From contig JBGSKY010000136.1 of NCBI GenBank assembly GCA_041740995.1, positions 12,908 to 76,907 on the forward strand: DNA of 64,000 nucleotides, in the 5' to 3' direction. This DNA comes from JBGSKY01 sp041740995. GTDB lineage: Bacteria > Planctomycetota > Planctomycetia > Pirellulales > Pirellulaceae. The notes under the pieces were generated by a model, which was not told where the DNA came from, ran no database searches, and worked only from the letters and a program-made list of their open reading frames with translations. Below, in pieces: positions 8,570 through 17,321 of the stretch (within the stretch, counting starts at the first letter, position 1; every line of letters starts with the position of its first letter). The position numbers were made by a program, and so were the translations under genes.

Positions 8570-9547
8570 ATGTCAGCAACCTTTTCACATAAATCGCGAC
8601 TTCAAATGATGGCCTTGCATTCGCTTTACATCAGATCAATGCGAATTTGTTTCGCAGCTGCAAGCTTGTTAATCGCCAGTGGAATTGCTGTTGCTGACGG
8701 AGCCCATAACAATGGCTTGCAAGCAACCTCGCCCAATGATGTGCAAGCCGATGACGGACAGGAGCAGGCCACCACGTCGAAGTCTGAATTGCTGCAGATT
8801 TTTGCGGCAACGCATGACGGTTGGAGCTTGGATGAAGTGTTGATCCGCGACGACTTGCGAACGGCATTGATGAAAAGTTTTCGTGAGTCGGGCGGGACTA
8901 GCGACGAGAAAGAGGTCTTTGAAAACCTGATCGCAATTCGCAAGAGCGGCAACCTGAAAGTCCCAACCACGAAGACGTCCAATGTGGACACCGATGCCTA
9001 TTCATCAATAGCCGAGATTGTCGCTCGTCAGATGATTGATCTTCACAGCTTGTCGCTTGATCATGTCTTTATCGATCCCGTGCTGCTGGCCGAATTCGAT
9101 CGCTTCGTGCGGGTCATCTTGCCAGAAGCGGATCTTTACCAAGCTCGAAAGGCGGCCTTGCGGCTCAGAAAAAGTCGCCGGCTGCAACCCGAATTGCTGG
9201 CCCGGGTGACCGATTGGAAGGTGTCGATCGAGTCGATGCCGCTTGAGGAAGCGACCAAGAAGGTCGAAGAAATCTCTCAGAGGCCCGGCGTCTATATCTT
9301 CCGCGACTTGACCGGTTATCTTTACATTGGTCAGTCGAAAAACCTGCGTGACCGATTAAGAAAGCACCTGGATTCCAGCGATCGAATCGCTCTTGCAGAC
9401 TACTTAAACAAAAGCGGCCTTCAAGACGTAACACTTGAGATGCACATTTTTGCCGATGGTTCGCCGGCGGAGCAGACCGTCATCCGCGAAGCCTACGAAA
9501 GTGAGCTGATCCGGATACGTAAACCGCGGCTAAATTTATCTCCCTAG
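8570..9547 (+). CDS. Exported GIY-YIG domain protein
   Basis: C-terminal GIY-YIG nuclease-type domain resembling the UvrC N-terminus: G240-V-Y242, Y252-I-G254, the NLRDRLRKH helix with the catalytic arginine at 260 or 262, and the late E-x9-P-R-x-N motif with Glu310. The rest is unusual. A hydrophobic segment, residues 25-41 (RICFAAASLLIASGIAVADG), looks like a Sec signal with a cleavage site, followed by about 190 unrecognised, mostly helical residues. ATG at 8570 was chosen because it falls 5 nt after the previous stop; ATGs at 8606 and 8639 would give a more compact signal peptide. All usual catalytic residues seem present. It could act on DNA outside the cytoplasm, or the helix could be a membrane anchor. 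Confidence 0.8.
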   Translation: MSATFSHKSRLQMMALHSLYIRSMRICFAAASLLIASGIAVADGAHNNGLQATSPNDVQADDGQEQATTSKSELLQIFAATHDGWSLDEVLIRDDLRTALMKSFRESGGTSDEKEVFENLIAIRKSGNLKVPTTKTSNVDTDAYSSIAEIVARQMIDLHSLSLDHVFIDPVLLAEFDRFVRVILPEADLYQARKAALRLRKSRRLQPELLARVTDWKVSIESMPLEEATKKVEEISQRPGVYIFRDLTGYLYIGQSKNLRDRLRKHLDSSDRIALADYLNKSGLQDVTLEMHIFADGSPAEQTVIREAYESELIRIRKPRLNLSP

Positions 9548-9564
9548 TTGTCGATAAGAATAAT

Positions 9565-9594
9565 TTGACAGCCACTAGGATTGCGCGATACCAT
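9565..9594 (+). promoter_or_regulatory. Candidate sigma-70 promoter for the pil operon
   Basis: A perfect -35 TTGACA (9565-9570) lies 18 nt before TACCAT (9589-9594). It is just after the stop of the previous gene and about 170 nt upstream of the PilM-like start, on the correct strand. The -10 match is partial. Confidence 0.45.
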
Positions 9595-9764
9595 ACAGTG
9601 AGGCTGAAGTTTGGACTTTTTTCAGCTTTATAACTCATCAAAGCTTGAGTCGATCAAATGGCGGCTTAACCTAGTCCCTTTGTCGCTCACCGATCCAGTT
9701 TCGCCCGCGTTTGCCGTGCGGCCTGCGAAATCAATCTCGTCGAAAACAGAATCTGAGGATGGCG

Positions 9765-11930
9765 ATGGCCAAGAAGACAAGCCACGTTTGGGGACTCGAA
9801 ATTGGGCAAAGCGCTATCAAAGCGCTGCGTTGCCAAGTCAAAAGTGACCAGGTAATCGCGGACTCTTTCGATTTCGTTGAATACCCGAAAATTCTTTCGC
9901 AACCAGACTCTGAGCCGGAAATCCTGCTCGCCGATGCGATCGAACAATTCATTTCACGCAACGATGTTCGCGGCTGTAAAGTCGCCGTCAGCGTGCCCGG
10001 GCAGCAAGGTCTAGCCAAATTCTTCAAGCCGCCGCCGGTCGAAGTCAAGAAGATTCCTGACATTGTTCGCTACGAAGCCAAACAGCAAATCCCTTTCGAT
10101 CTCAACGATGTGATCTGGGATTTCCAGCAGATGGCCGGTGCGAGCATCGAGGACGGATACGCTCTGGAGAGCGAGGTTGGTCTCTTTGCGATGAAGCGTG
10201 ATGCCGTCTATCGAGCACTCAAACCGTTCCAGACGGCGGGCATCGAACCGGACATCATTCAACTCTCGCCAGTCGCGATCTACAACATGATCGCTTACGA
10301 CCGATTCGCTGATGTCTTGGCAGAGGAAAATTTCGACCCGGATAAACCGCCCAAGTCGACGTTAGTTCTTTCGATTGGGACCGATGCGACAGACTTGATC
10401 GTGACCAATGGATTCCGAATTTGGCAACGCAGTATGCCGATTGGTGGTAATCACTTTACGCGCCAATTGAGTAAGGAATTGAAGCTGACGTTCGCAAAAG
10501 CCGAGCATATCAAACGCAATGCGATGCAGGCTGATGACCCGAAGCTGGTCTTCCAAGCAATGCGGCCGATCTTCAATGACATGCATACCGAGATTCAGCG
10601 GTCGATCGGCTTCTTTAAGCAGTTGAACAAAAAAGCGGTGATCGAAAAAATCTTGCTGCTTGGCAACACTGCCAAGCTCCCTGGCTTGCAAGCGTACCTG
10701 AGCAAGAGCTTAGGTATGGATGTCGAAGTCATTGAAAAATTTGAACGCCTAAGTGGGGCAGAAGTTATCGGTTCACCGAGCTTCAAAGAAAATCAACCCA
10801 GTTTTGGTGTGGTTTACGGATTGTGTCTTCAATCGCTAAACCGAGGGCCAATTCATACCAATTTGTTGCCTAAAGAAATCGTCGTCGATCGCTTAATTGA
10901 TTCTAAGAAACCTTGGATGTCGGTCGCGGCAGCGACGTTGCTGGTCGGAATGGCAGCCAACTACGCGTTCGTTCATGCGGCGTTCACCAAGGTCGCGCCT
11001 GAGCTGTGGCGGACCGCTGAACAACAGGTTTCGTCGTTGCAGCAGACCAGTGATTCGAACTTGAGCGAGGATACGGCTCAGAAAAATCGCGTCGAATTGC
11101 TACGAGCGATCGGCGAAGAAGTCAGCTCCAATACCGACCGCCGGCTAATCTGGTTGGAGCTGCTTGCAGTTATCAATTCCTCGCTTAATCGTGCCCCGGG
11201 AACCGTAAACGTCTCACCAAACGAACTGCCATACAGCGAACGTCAAGACTTCAACATTACTGCGATTGATTCAAAGTACTACGGGGACATCACTAAATAC
11301 ATTACGCCTGCGTTGAAAGAAAAGTATCGCGTTGAAAATGAATCGCGGTTGGGTTTGTTAGGCAAACCGATTGCACCAGCGGTCGCAAACCCCAATGTGC
11401 CGACCGCACCGGTCGAAGAATTGAGTGGTCCGGCATGGGTCGTTAAGTTGTCTGGTTACCATTACCACAATGGTGTTCGCGGTGACGAGAAATCTGACTA
11501 TGTTCGTAAGCATTTGATCGACTTTTTGGAGAACGGCTATGTAACGTTGCCCGGGCCAGACGGCGAACCAATGGATTTCTCGGTTAAAGAGATGGGGCTC
11601 GCCTATCCGTTGCTGGTTAGCGAAGCGACTATAGAGCAGGAGAAAATCTCCAACCCGTTATATGAACAACTAGTCGCCCAGCGAACTAGCATCGCAAATC
11701 AACCGGCCAACGGAACCAACCCCGCAGCGACAAAGCCGGTGCTCGATGAAGACGGCAATCCGGTTAAGCCTTACTTCGATGTGGCAACTGCGAAATTTAC
11801 TGTTCAATTTGTATGGAAGGAAAAGCCCCTTGCTCAACGTTTGGCTTGGAAGCTTGATCCAAGATTTTCGCGTGACCTGATTCCGCCGAAAGAATTGCAA
11901 GCGCCAGTCGCTGCTAAGCCAACGCCTTAA
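9765..11930 (+). CDS. pilM: PilM fused to PilN/GspL-like periplasmic part
   Basis: Inner-membrane platform protein of a type IV pilus or type II secretion system. Residues 1-360 form the actin-like PilM fold: WGLEIGQSAIKALRC (phosphate-1 loop), VSVPGQQGLAKFFKPPPV, KKIPDIVRYEAKQQIPFDLNDVIWDFQ, LSIGTDATDLIV (phosphate-2) and LLLGNTAKLPGLQ. A membrane helix follows near residues 387-407 (WMSVAAATLLVGMAANYAF), then a coiled-coil-prone stretch and a periplasmic domain, so one 721-residue chain covers both PilM and the PilN/GspL role. ATG at 9765 sits 6 nt after GAGG; ATG at 9759 is too close to it. The gene at 12034 follows after 103 nt. Secreted substrate unknown. Confidence 0.88.
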   Translation: MAKKTSHVWGLEIGQSAIKALRCQVKSDQVIADSFDFVEYPKILSQPDSEPEILLADAIEQFISRNDVRGCKVAVSVPGQQGLAKFFKPPPVEVKKIPDIVRYEAKQQIPFDLNDVIWDFQQMAGASIEDGYALESEVGLFAMKRDAVYRALKPFQTAGIEPDIIQLSPVAIYNMIAYDRFADVLAEENFDPDKPPKSTLVLSIGTDATDLIVTNGFRIWQRSMPIGGNHFTRQLSKELKLTFAKAEHIKRNAMQADDPKLVFQAMRPIFNDMHTEIQRSIGFFKQLNKKAVIEKILLLGNTAKLPGLQAYLSKSLGMDVEVIEKFERLSGAEVIGSPSFKENQPSFGVVYGLCLQSLNRGPIHTNLLPKEIVVDRLIDSKKPWMSVAAATLLVGMAANYAFVHAAFTKVAPELWRTAEQQVSSLQQTSDSNLSEDTAQKNRVELLRAIGEEVSSNTDRRLIWLELLAVINSSLNRAPGTVNVSPNELPYSERQDFNITAIDSKYYGDITKYITPALKEKYRVENESRLGLLGKPIAPAVANPNVPTAPVEELSGPAWVVKLSGYHYHNGVRGDEKSDYVRKHLIDFLENGYVTLPGPDGEPMDFSVKEMGLAYPLLVSEATIEQEKISNPLYEQLVAQRTSIANQPANGTNPAATKPVLDEDGNPVKPYFDVATAKFTVQFVWKEKPLAQRLAWKLDPRFSRDLIPPKELQAPVAAKPTP

Positions 11931-12033
11931 CGACCAGTCTTATTGATTGAAGCGAATTTTCAGCTTCGATCGCTTTTTTGATTTGCACCCCACATCGCCC
12001 AACGACCAATTGCCTCGGTTTTTTTACAACGGA

Positions 12034-13716
12034 ATGAATGCCATGGATCAGTTAAAACCAATCCTAGCTAAATTGCAAAAATATCACTTCTGGATTTTGA
12101 TGTCGATCGTTTTGATCGCTTCACTTGTGGTGTTTTTCATGTCCAGCAGCCAATTGAAGACCACCATCGAGCAACGGGTCAGTGCGATTTCAAGCAATTA
12201 CGGCTCGGTCGCAACGGTCAGTGCCAAAGCTGGCACGCACCCCAATGAAGCATCTCATGCGGAGATGAAAAAAATCATCGCGGAACATGTGGCCGACGTT
12301 CAAGTCGCTTGGTCGTTGCAGTACGAGCGTCAGAAGAACATATTGAAGTGGCCTCGCAACGTGACTTCTAAAAACGCACTTCAAATCCTCGACTCCAAAC
12401 GACCGATTGAAACGACAATCAACAATCCGTTGCCAGATAGCGAAGACCCGCTGACTCGCAACGAGCGAGAAAACTATCGCGATTATATCAAAACAGTTTT
12501 CCCGCAAATCGTGAAGGTGGCCGGCGCTACCTGGACTGCTGACCCGTTGGGCGGCAAAGCGGATACGACCGTCGTTGACACCTCATCGCCGCTTGTGATC
12601 TGGGAGAGCGCTTCACAAAAAACGATTCGCGATCAAATCGTTCCCTGGTACAACCCCAGCGTTCCACCATCTACGCTTGAAATACTTTACAGCCAGGAAG
12701 ACCTTTGGATTTTGGAAGGTCTGATGAATATCATCGCAACGGTCAACGAAGGCGCCCTTGAAAACTTTCAAGCACCGATCAAAAAAATTGAATGGATTCG
12801 CATTGGCCGACCAGCAAACAATGCTGCTGGTGAAGTCGAATCGATTGCCGGTCCGGCACCTGCGGCGGGCGGCGCTGGAGGATTTGACGTTTACAGCCAA
12901 GGTTCGCCAGGACCTGCGCCAGGTGGCGGGGATAGAGCCGTCAGCAGTACGACGGTATCAGCCAATGATCCGGCTGACCAACGCTATCTCAAACCTGATT
13001 TTGAATCAATCAGTTCATCGGAGCTGATCGCAAAAATGAAAAGCGATAGCCCCCAAGATGCTTTTTATGCGGTTGCAAAACGAGTTCCCATTCAAATGCG
13101 ATTGAAGATGGATCAGCGACGCGTTGCAGATCTGATCGCACAATGCGGTAATAATGATTTAATCGTTGAGGTCAAACAGGTTCGGATTGGTACGACCGAA
13201 TCTGCGGAACGTACGATCCAAAAGGTTTCTGCCGGAGGAGGTGCAGGAGCATATGGCGGAGCCGGCGGTAGCCCCTACGGCGCTGGTTACGGTGCCGCCG
13301 ACGATAGCGCCGGATATGGTGGCAGCGGCGGAGGCTATGGTGGAACAGGTGGGGGCTATGGAGATGAAACTGTTGGAGTCAAAAAAGCAGTAGAGAAACC
13401 TATCGACTTGGATGTTGAGATTTACGGCGTCGTCTTGCTCTACAACCCAGTGGATATTGCGAAACTTGGATTGGACAAGGTCAACGAGACCAGTGCTCTG
13501 GAAGCTGACGTTGGTCCAGCAACCGAAGCTGCACCCGCAACTCCGCCAACGGCAGTGGAATCAACGCCGCCGACCGCCACTCCTGAAGATGTTCCAGTTC
13601 CCGATGCCGCAGCGCCAGCGACAACCGAACCACCCGCAGATCCAGCCGCTCCAGTTGCTCCACCGCCAACTGAGTCGGCAGCGATGCTCAATCCTGCAAT
13701 TCGTACGATCGAATGA
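12034..13716 (+). CDS. Single-TM pilus platform component, PilO-like position
   Basis: 560 residues with an N-terminal membrane helix (FWILMSIVLIASLVVFFM, about residues 14-33), then a coiled-coil-prone segment and a large periplasmic part. The order after a PilM/PilN fusion fits PilO/GspM, though sequence similarity is not obvious to me. Around residues 404-450 there is a Gly/Tyr-rich low-complexity linker made of GYG and GGYG units, and the C-terminus is a Pro/Ala/Thr-rich tail of about 70 residues. I chose ATG at 12034 (MNAMDQLK); ATG at 12043 is also possible, and a TTG at 11947 would add 29 residues that do not look like protein. Same operon as the genes on either side. Confidence 0.75.
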   Translation: MNAMDQLKPILAKLQKYHFWILMSIVLIASLVVFFMSSSQLKTTIEQRVSAISSNYGSVATVSAKAGTHPNEASHAEMKKIIAEHVADVQVAWSLQYERQKNILKWPRNVTSKNALQILDSKRPIETTINNPLPDSEDPLTRNERENYRDYIKTVFPQIVKVAGATWTADPLGGKADTTVVDTSSPLVIWESASQKTIRDQIVPWYNPSVPPSTLEILYSQEDLWILEGLMNIIATVNEGALENFQAPIKKIEWIRIGRPANNAAGEVESIAGPAPAAGGAGGFDVYSQGSPGPAPGGGDRAVSSTTVSANDPADQRYLKPDFESISSSELIAKMKSDSPQDAFYAVAKRVPIQMRLKMDQRRVADLIAQCGNNDLIVEVKQVRIGTTESAERTIQKVSAGGGAGAYGGAGGSPYGAGYGAADDSAGYGGSGGGYGGTGGGYGDETVGVKKAVEKPIDLDVEIYGVVLLYNPVDIAKLGLDKVNETSALEADVGPATEAAPATPPTAVESTPPTATPEDVPVPDAAAPATTEPPADPAAPVAPPPTESAAMLNPAIRTIE

Positions 13717-13847
13717 TCGTCCTGCAAACCAACGATTCGCGAAAAGATTGCAAGGCATCTTGCCGTTTCGCGACTTGAAAACTGTTACAATGAATCCGAT
13801 AAGCCGTACATACTCATCACATCGTCCAAGCTCATAAGGGTCTAACC

Positions 13848-15857
13848 ATGTTTGGTCTAGGAAAAAAATCTAAGAGCGACGCAAGTGCCCCGTCTGATGC
13901 ATTCGTAGCGAAACCGCCAAAGTCATCTGGTTCGAAATTAGACCTTAAAGGACTCTTGCTTCAGCATGGGGAGAAAGCGATCGTTGGGTTAATTGGCATT
14001 GCCGCAGCGTATTTCCTTTGGACTGGGATGCAGACCACTTCGATCGACGAGACCAAGACGACCGATGATCTTGTTCGCCGGGCGAGCAGCACCAAAGAAT
14101 TGGTTTTATCGCCCCACTGGGACCAGATAGCTCCCACTCGCCAACAAGAAATAAATTTCAAAGAGAAGTCGGCTCGTTCAAGGCAGCCAACCAAAGCGAT
14201 TCCCTATCGCAACGATTTCTGGGAAAACGCTCAGCGAAATAAGAGCGGCAAACGCGGTGACCCAGTACTGTTGGCCCCAATCAATTTAAAGGCTGACGCT
14301 TTCATGGGAGCAATCGCAGTTAATAGCAACCGACCAGCTGCGATTGACAACCTTCCGCTGGCTGGCGAAATAAATAAGAGGAGAACGCGACGTGGTGAGG
14401 AAACCCCTGCAACGCCTGTTGAGCGTCATGTCGCCGACGGCTACGACTTCGGTTACAAGGTAACGGCAGTCACCACGGCTAAGGATCCTCTCGGACGACG
14501 AGGTGCAGAGACGCAACAAATCGTACCAAAGTTCGCAACCTTTGCAGCAATTACCGCTGCTGTTCCACATGAAGCGATGGTTAATAGCTATCTCGACAAA
14601 CTTGAAGGTGCCTCAAACTTCAATCGCGATCGCGACTCACCAAATTATCTCGGATATGAAGTTCAACGAATCGACATTACTGACATCGCTGACCTTGGTG
14701 CAATCAAAGAAGGCGACTGGCAAACGCTGCCTAATGTAAATTTAAAGGCCTATCAAAAAATGATCGACACGTGGCCGGGAACCGCAGACGAAACTGCGAA
14801 ATCTGGTTATGTTGCTGATCCATTGACGATGAAGATTCCGCCAATTTTGATGACCAATTACCAACGGCTGGTCGATCACCCGAAAATCCCACAAATTGCT
14901 AAGAAAGCAAACGCAAGCGCCTATGGTTCGGCAGGCTACGGCGAAGGTTACGGCAGCGAACCAGTAGTTGACTACGGCAGTAATTACGGAACGCCTGATT
15001 ACGGTGCTGGTTATGGTGGCAACGATACAACTGACGTCTATTCTACGGCGACTGCCAAACCAGCGGTTGACCCAGCCCTGCTCCCCAAAGCGTTGGAACT
15101 TACCGACTATAAGCTGCTTCGGTTTTTCGACTTCGAAGTCAAGCCAGGTCACAAATACATCTACCGAACGCGATTGATTCTGGAGGACCCAAACTATCCG
15201 CGAGCCGAATCGCTGCAGCCGGCAACTTCGACTATGGCCACTGAGACAGTTGCCCGCGTTCAAGCTTTGCAAATGGAAGATGCAAAGAAAACGCCGCCAG
15301 CGAAAGATCAACCAATTGAACGATCGAGCAAGCTGTTCACCGATTGGAGTTCCGCCAGTGAGCCAGTTCTGATTCCATCACCGAGCCGCTTATTCGCTGG
15401 TTCAGTGAGCAAACAAACGCAGCCTTTTCGAATCAAAGATAAGAGCATCGATTTGGAAATGAAAACTGGCGCCAATCTAGTTTACGCGGAATGGAATCCA
15501 ACTTTGGCTACTGCGGTACCGGAAGTTCTCGATACAACTCGCGGCTCAGTTCTAGGCGGTAGCCCTGAAATTGATGGCGGGCTTGATGTCATTGATCCCG
15601 TCTCCAAGAAGCTTAAAGAAGTGTCCAACTACTCCTTTGGCAATGTAGTAACTGTCGCCGATGTCATTGGTGGGACAAAAATGCCAGGTTCAACCAGAGA
15701 TAACGAGTTGCTTGAGCAAGCCGTTGTTGTAGGATTTGATAATCAGACAGGTCAGTTGGTGGTTTCGCGTGAATTTGAAGATTTCGCAAGCTATCGAATG
15801 TATTCGTTTGCCGACGAGAAAGACAAGCTCAAGGAAAAGGAAAAAGAAGCGAAGTAG
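13848..15857 (+). CDS. Single-TM pilus operon protein with Gly-Tyr linker
   Basis: Third gene of the pil-like operon, 669 residues. The N-terminal 40 residues are cytoplasmic and Lys/Ser-rich (MFGLGKKSKSDASAP). One membrane helix follows (IVGLIGIAAAYFLWTGM, about 45-61), then a long periplasmic region. A GYG-rich linker (AYGSAGYGEGYGSE, then NYGTPDYGAGYGG) lies at about residues 359-393, and the C-terminus is rich in Lys/Glu. No family was recognised. Position and topology suggest a periplasmic partner of the PilM/N/O platform, possibly PilP/GspC-like in role. It starts 131 nt after the preceding stop and is followed by a strong hairpin at 15891. Confidence 0.72.
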   Translation: MFGLGKKSKSDASAPSDAFVAKPPKSSGSKLDLKGLLLQHGEKAIVGLIGIAAAYFLWTGMQTTSIDETKTTDDLVRRASSTKELVLSPHWDQIAPTRQQEINFKEKSARSRQPTKAIPYRNDFWENAQRNKSGKRGDPVLLAPINLKADAFMGAIAVNSNRPAAIDNLPLAGEINKRRTRRGEETPATPVERHVADGYDFGYKVTAVTTAKDPLGRRGAETQQIVPKFATFAAITAAVPHEAMVNSYLDKLEGASNFNRDRDSPNYLGYEVQRIDITDIADLGAIKEGDWQTLPNVNLKAYQKMIDTWPGTADETAKSGYVADPLTMKIPPILMTNYQRLVDHPKIPQIAKKANASAYGSAGYGEGYGSEPVVDYGSNYGTPDYGAGYGGNDTTDVYSTATAKPAVDPALLPKALELTDYKLLRFFDFEVKPGHKYIYRTRLILEDPNYPRAESLQPATSTMATETVARVQALQMEDAKKTPPAKDQPIERSSKLFTDWSSASEPVLIPSPSRLFAGSVSKQTQPFRIKDKSIDLEMKTGANLVYAEWNPTLATAVPEVLDTTRGSVLGGSPEIDGGLDVIDPVSKKLKEVSNYSFGNVVTVADVIGGTKMPGSTRDNELLEQAVVVGFDNQTGQLVVSREFEDFASYRMYSFADEKDKLKEKEKEAK

Positions 15858-15890
15858 AAGGCATTTAATGGCTAAATGAATTTATAGATC

Positions 15891-15931
15891 CGCTCCGCGA
15901 AAATCTTATTAGATATTTCTTTCGCGGAGCG
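15891..15931. terminator. 12-bp stem hairpin between convergent genes
   Basis: CGCTCCGCGAAA (15891-15902) and TTTCGCGGAGCG (15920-15931) pair perfectly over 12 bp with a 17-nt loop. It lies in the 107-nt gap between the pil operon end and the convergent oxidoreductase gene, the expected place for a two-way terminator. There is no long U-tract on either side. Confidence 0.6.
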
Positions 15932-15964
15932 TGAACGGCATAGTGAATAAGATGCCCTTCGTCT

Positions 15965-17089
15965 TTAACTCTCTGGCATTGCTTCGATTCGAGCCGCGAA
16001 CTCAGGCGTGCGGTGATGAACAGCTCGAACATGATCGAAAGTGGGTCTGTCCGTAGTTAGCGCAGCCATAATCTTCTCGACGTGCACATGGCAATTTTCG
16101 ACGAATACTCGATAACGACTGCTTTGTGTACCAGCGACCGCTGTCCCCGCCACATAAATTCCCGGCACGTTGCTCATCATGGTTTCGGGATTGAATTCTG
16201 GCCGCTGCGTTTCCCCAATTAGATTAATTCCGGAATTGCGAAACAACGACTTGTCTTGTTCATAACCGATCAAGCTCAAAACTTCGTCAACCGGAATGCA
16301 AATTGGTGCCTGCCAGTCGGTCTCAGAATCAATTTCTGACTCAGGTTCTTCCTGCCTCTGAAGCGTGACGTAGTGCTCATCGATCTTGATCGGGACAGTT
16401 TGAAAGTAGGCACGGATTTTTCCAGCACGGATCAATCCTTCAATTTCGGGCAACAGCCAGTACTTGATACTCTCCCTCGGTAAATATTCTCCGCGATAGC
16501 ACAAAGAGACTTCCGCTCCAGCCTGGTTTGCCCGCAGGGCAGCTTCAACCGCACTGTTTCGACCGCCAATTATCAAGGTTCGGCGACGAAAATAGCTATG
16601 CGGTTCGCGGAAATAAGAATCCACGTGAGGCAAATTCTCACCGGGAATGCCAAGTTTTTTGGGACGATCTGTCCCCCCGACTGCAAAAACCACCGATCGA
16701 CTAGTTAACTTGCTTGCGGAAGCTGGCGAAGATTTAAGCTCAACGAGTAACTGGCCAGAACTGACTCGCGAAACGCGGTCAACTTTCGTATGCGGTTGGA
16801 CATTTAAGTCGAATTGCGTCACAACCGATCTTAGGTACGCCAAGTACTGCTCGCGCGTCGATTTGGTTTGGTCCACCGACTCTAACGGTACCCCTGCGAT
16901 CGAGATCCTGTCGTTACTGCTAAACCATCGAGTCTGCGGTGCCCACCAGGAAATCGTATGACCAATTTGCTGTGATTCAAGAAGTCGGTAGTGCATTCCT
17001 GCCCGATGCGCTGCAACGGCAAGCTCCAGTCCAATCGGACCTCCGCCAACAATAATCAAATCGAATTCGTTGTCAGCCGTTTCTCGCAT
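15965..17089 (-). CDS. YpdA/Bdr-type FAD-dependent NAD(P) oxidoreductase
   Basis: Two-dinucleotide-binding flavoprotein of the YpdA (putative bacillithiol disulfide reductase) group. The FAD-binding motif is IIVGGGPIGLELAVAAHRAG (residues 13-32), followed by the ISWWAPQTRWFSSNDRISIAG block typical of YpdA. The NAD(P) motif is IIGGRNSAVEAALRANQAG near residue 172, and an ATG-like GIYVAGTAV occurs near 311. There is no CxxC, unlike thioredoxin reductase, which fits YpdA. 374 residues is longer than the Bacillus protein by about 50, mainly at the C-terminus. Whether this organism makes bacillithiol is unknown, so the substrate is open. Single gene, convergent with the pil operon. Confidence 0.78.
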   Translation of the reverse strand: MRETADNEFDLIIVGGGPIGLELAVAAHRAGMHYRLLESQQIGHTISWWAPQTRWFSSNDRISIAGVPLESVDQTKSTREQYLAYLRSVVTQFDLNVQPHTKVDRVSRVSSGQLLVELKSSPASASKLTSRSVVFAVGGTDRPKKLGIPGENLPHVDSYFREPHSYFRRRTLIIGGRNSAVEAALRANQAGAEVSLCYRGEYLPRESIKYWLLPEIEGLIRAGKIRAYFQTVPIKIDEHYVTLQRQEEPESEIDSETDWQAPICIPVDEVLSLIGYEQDKSLFRNSGINLIGETQRPEFNPETMMSNVPGIYVAGTAVAGTQSSRYRVFVENCHVHVEKIMAALTTDRPTFDHVRAVHHRTPEFAARIEAMPES

Positions 17090-17216
17090 TGGTTAGGTAT
17101 CCTCGCGATCAAAAAGTCATCGTTGCCGCCGTCAATTAACTTTAGGCATCGACATCCATGAAGACCAGAGACGGCAAACGACTCTGGAGCCGCGTTTTGT
17201 CAAATGAGAAGACGAG

Positions 17217-17256
17217 GATTCCAGCCTGTCTAGAAGCCAATTGACAGACTGGAATC
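17217..17256 (-). terminator. Hairpin downstream of the esterase gene
   Basis: GATTCCAG-C-CTGTC (17217-17230) faces GACAG-A-CTGGAATC (17243-17256): a 14-bp stem with one central mismatch and a 12-nt loop, 66 nt past the esterase stop. A perfect U-tract is missing, so intrinsic termination is only likely. Confidence 0.45.
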
Positions 17257-17321
17257 CCTGCTCAATTCAAATTACACAACGCTAGCGGCCACTATGCGAC
17301 AAACACATTGGTCATCCAATG

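Noticed and set aside
11947..12033. TTG start upstream of the 12034 gene
   Set aside because: The extra 29 residues do not resemble a folded protein, and the ATG at 12034 directly precedes the membrane-anchor pattern.
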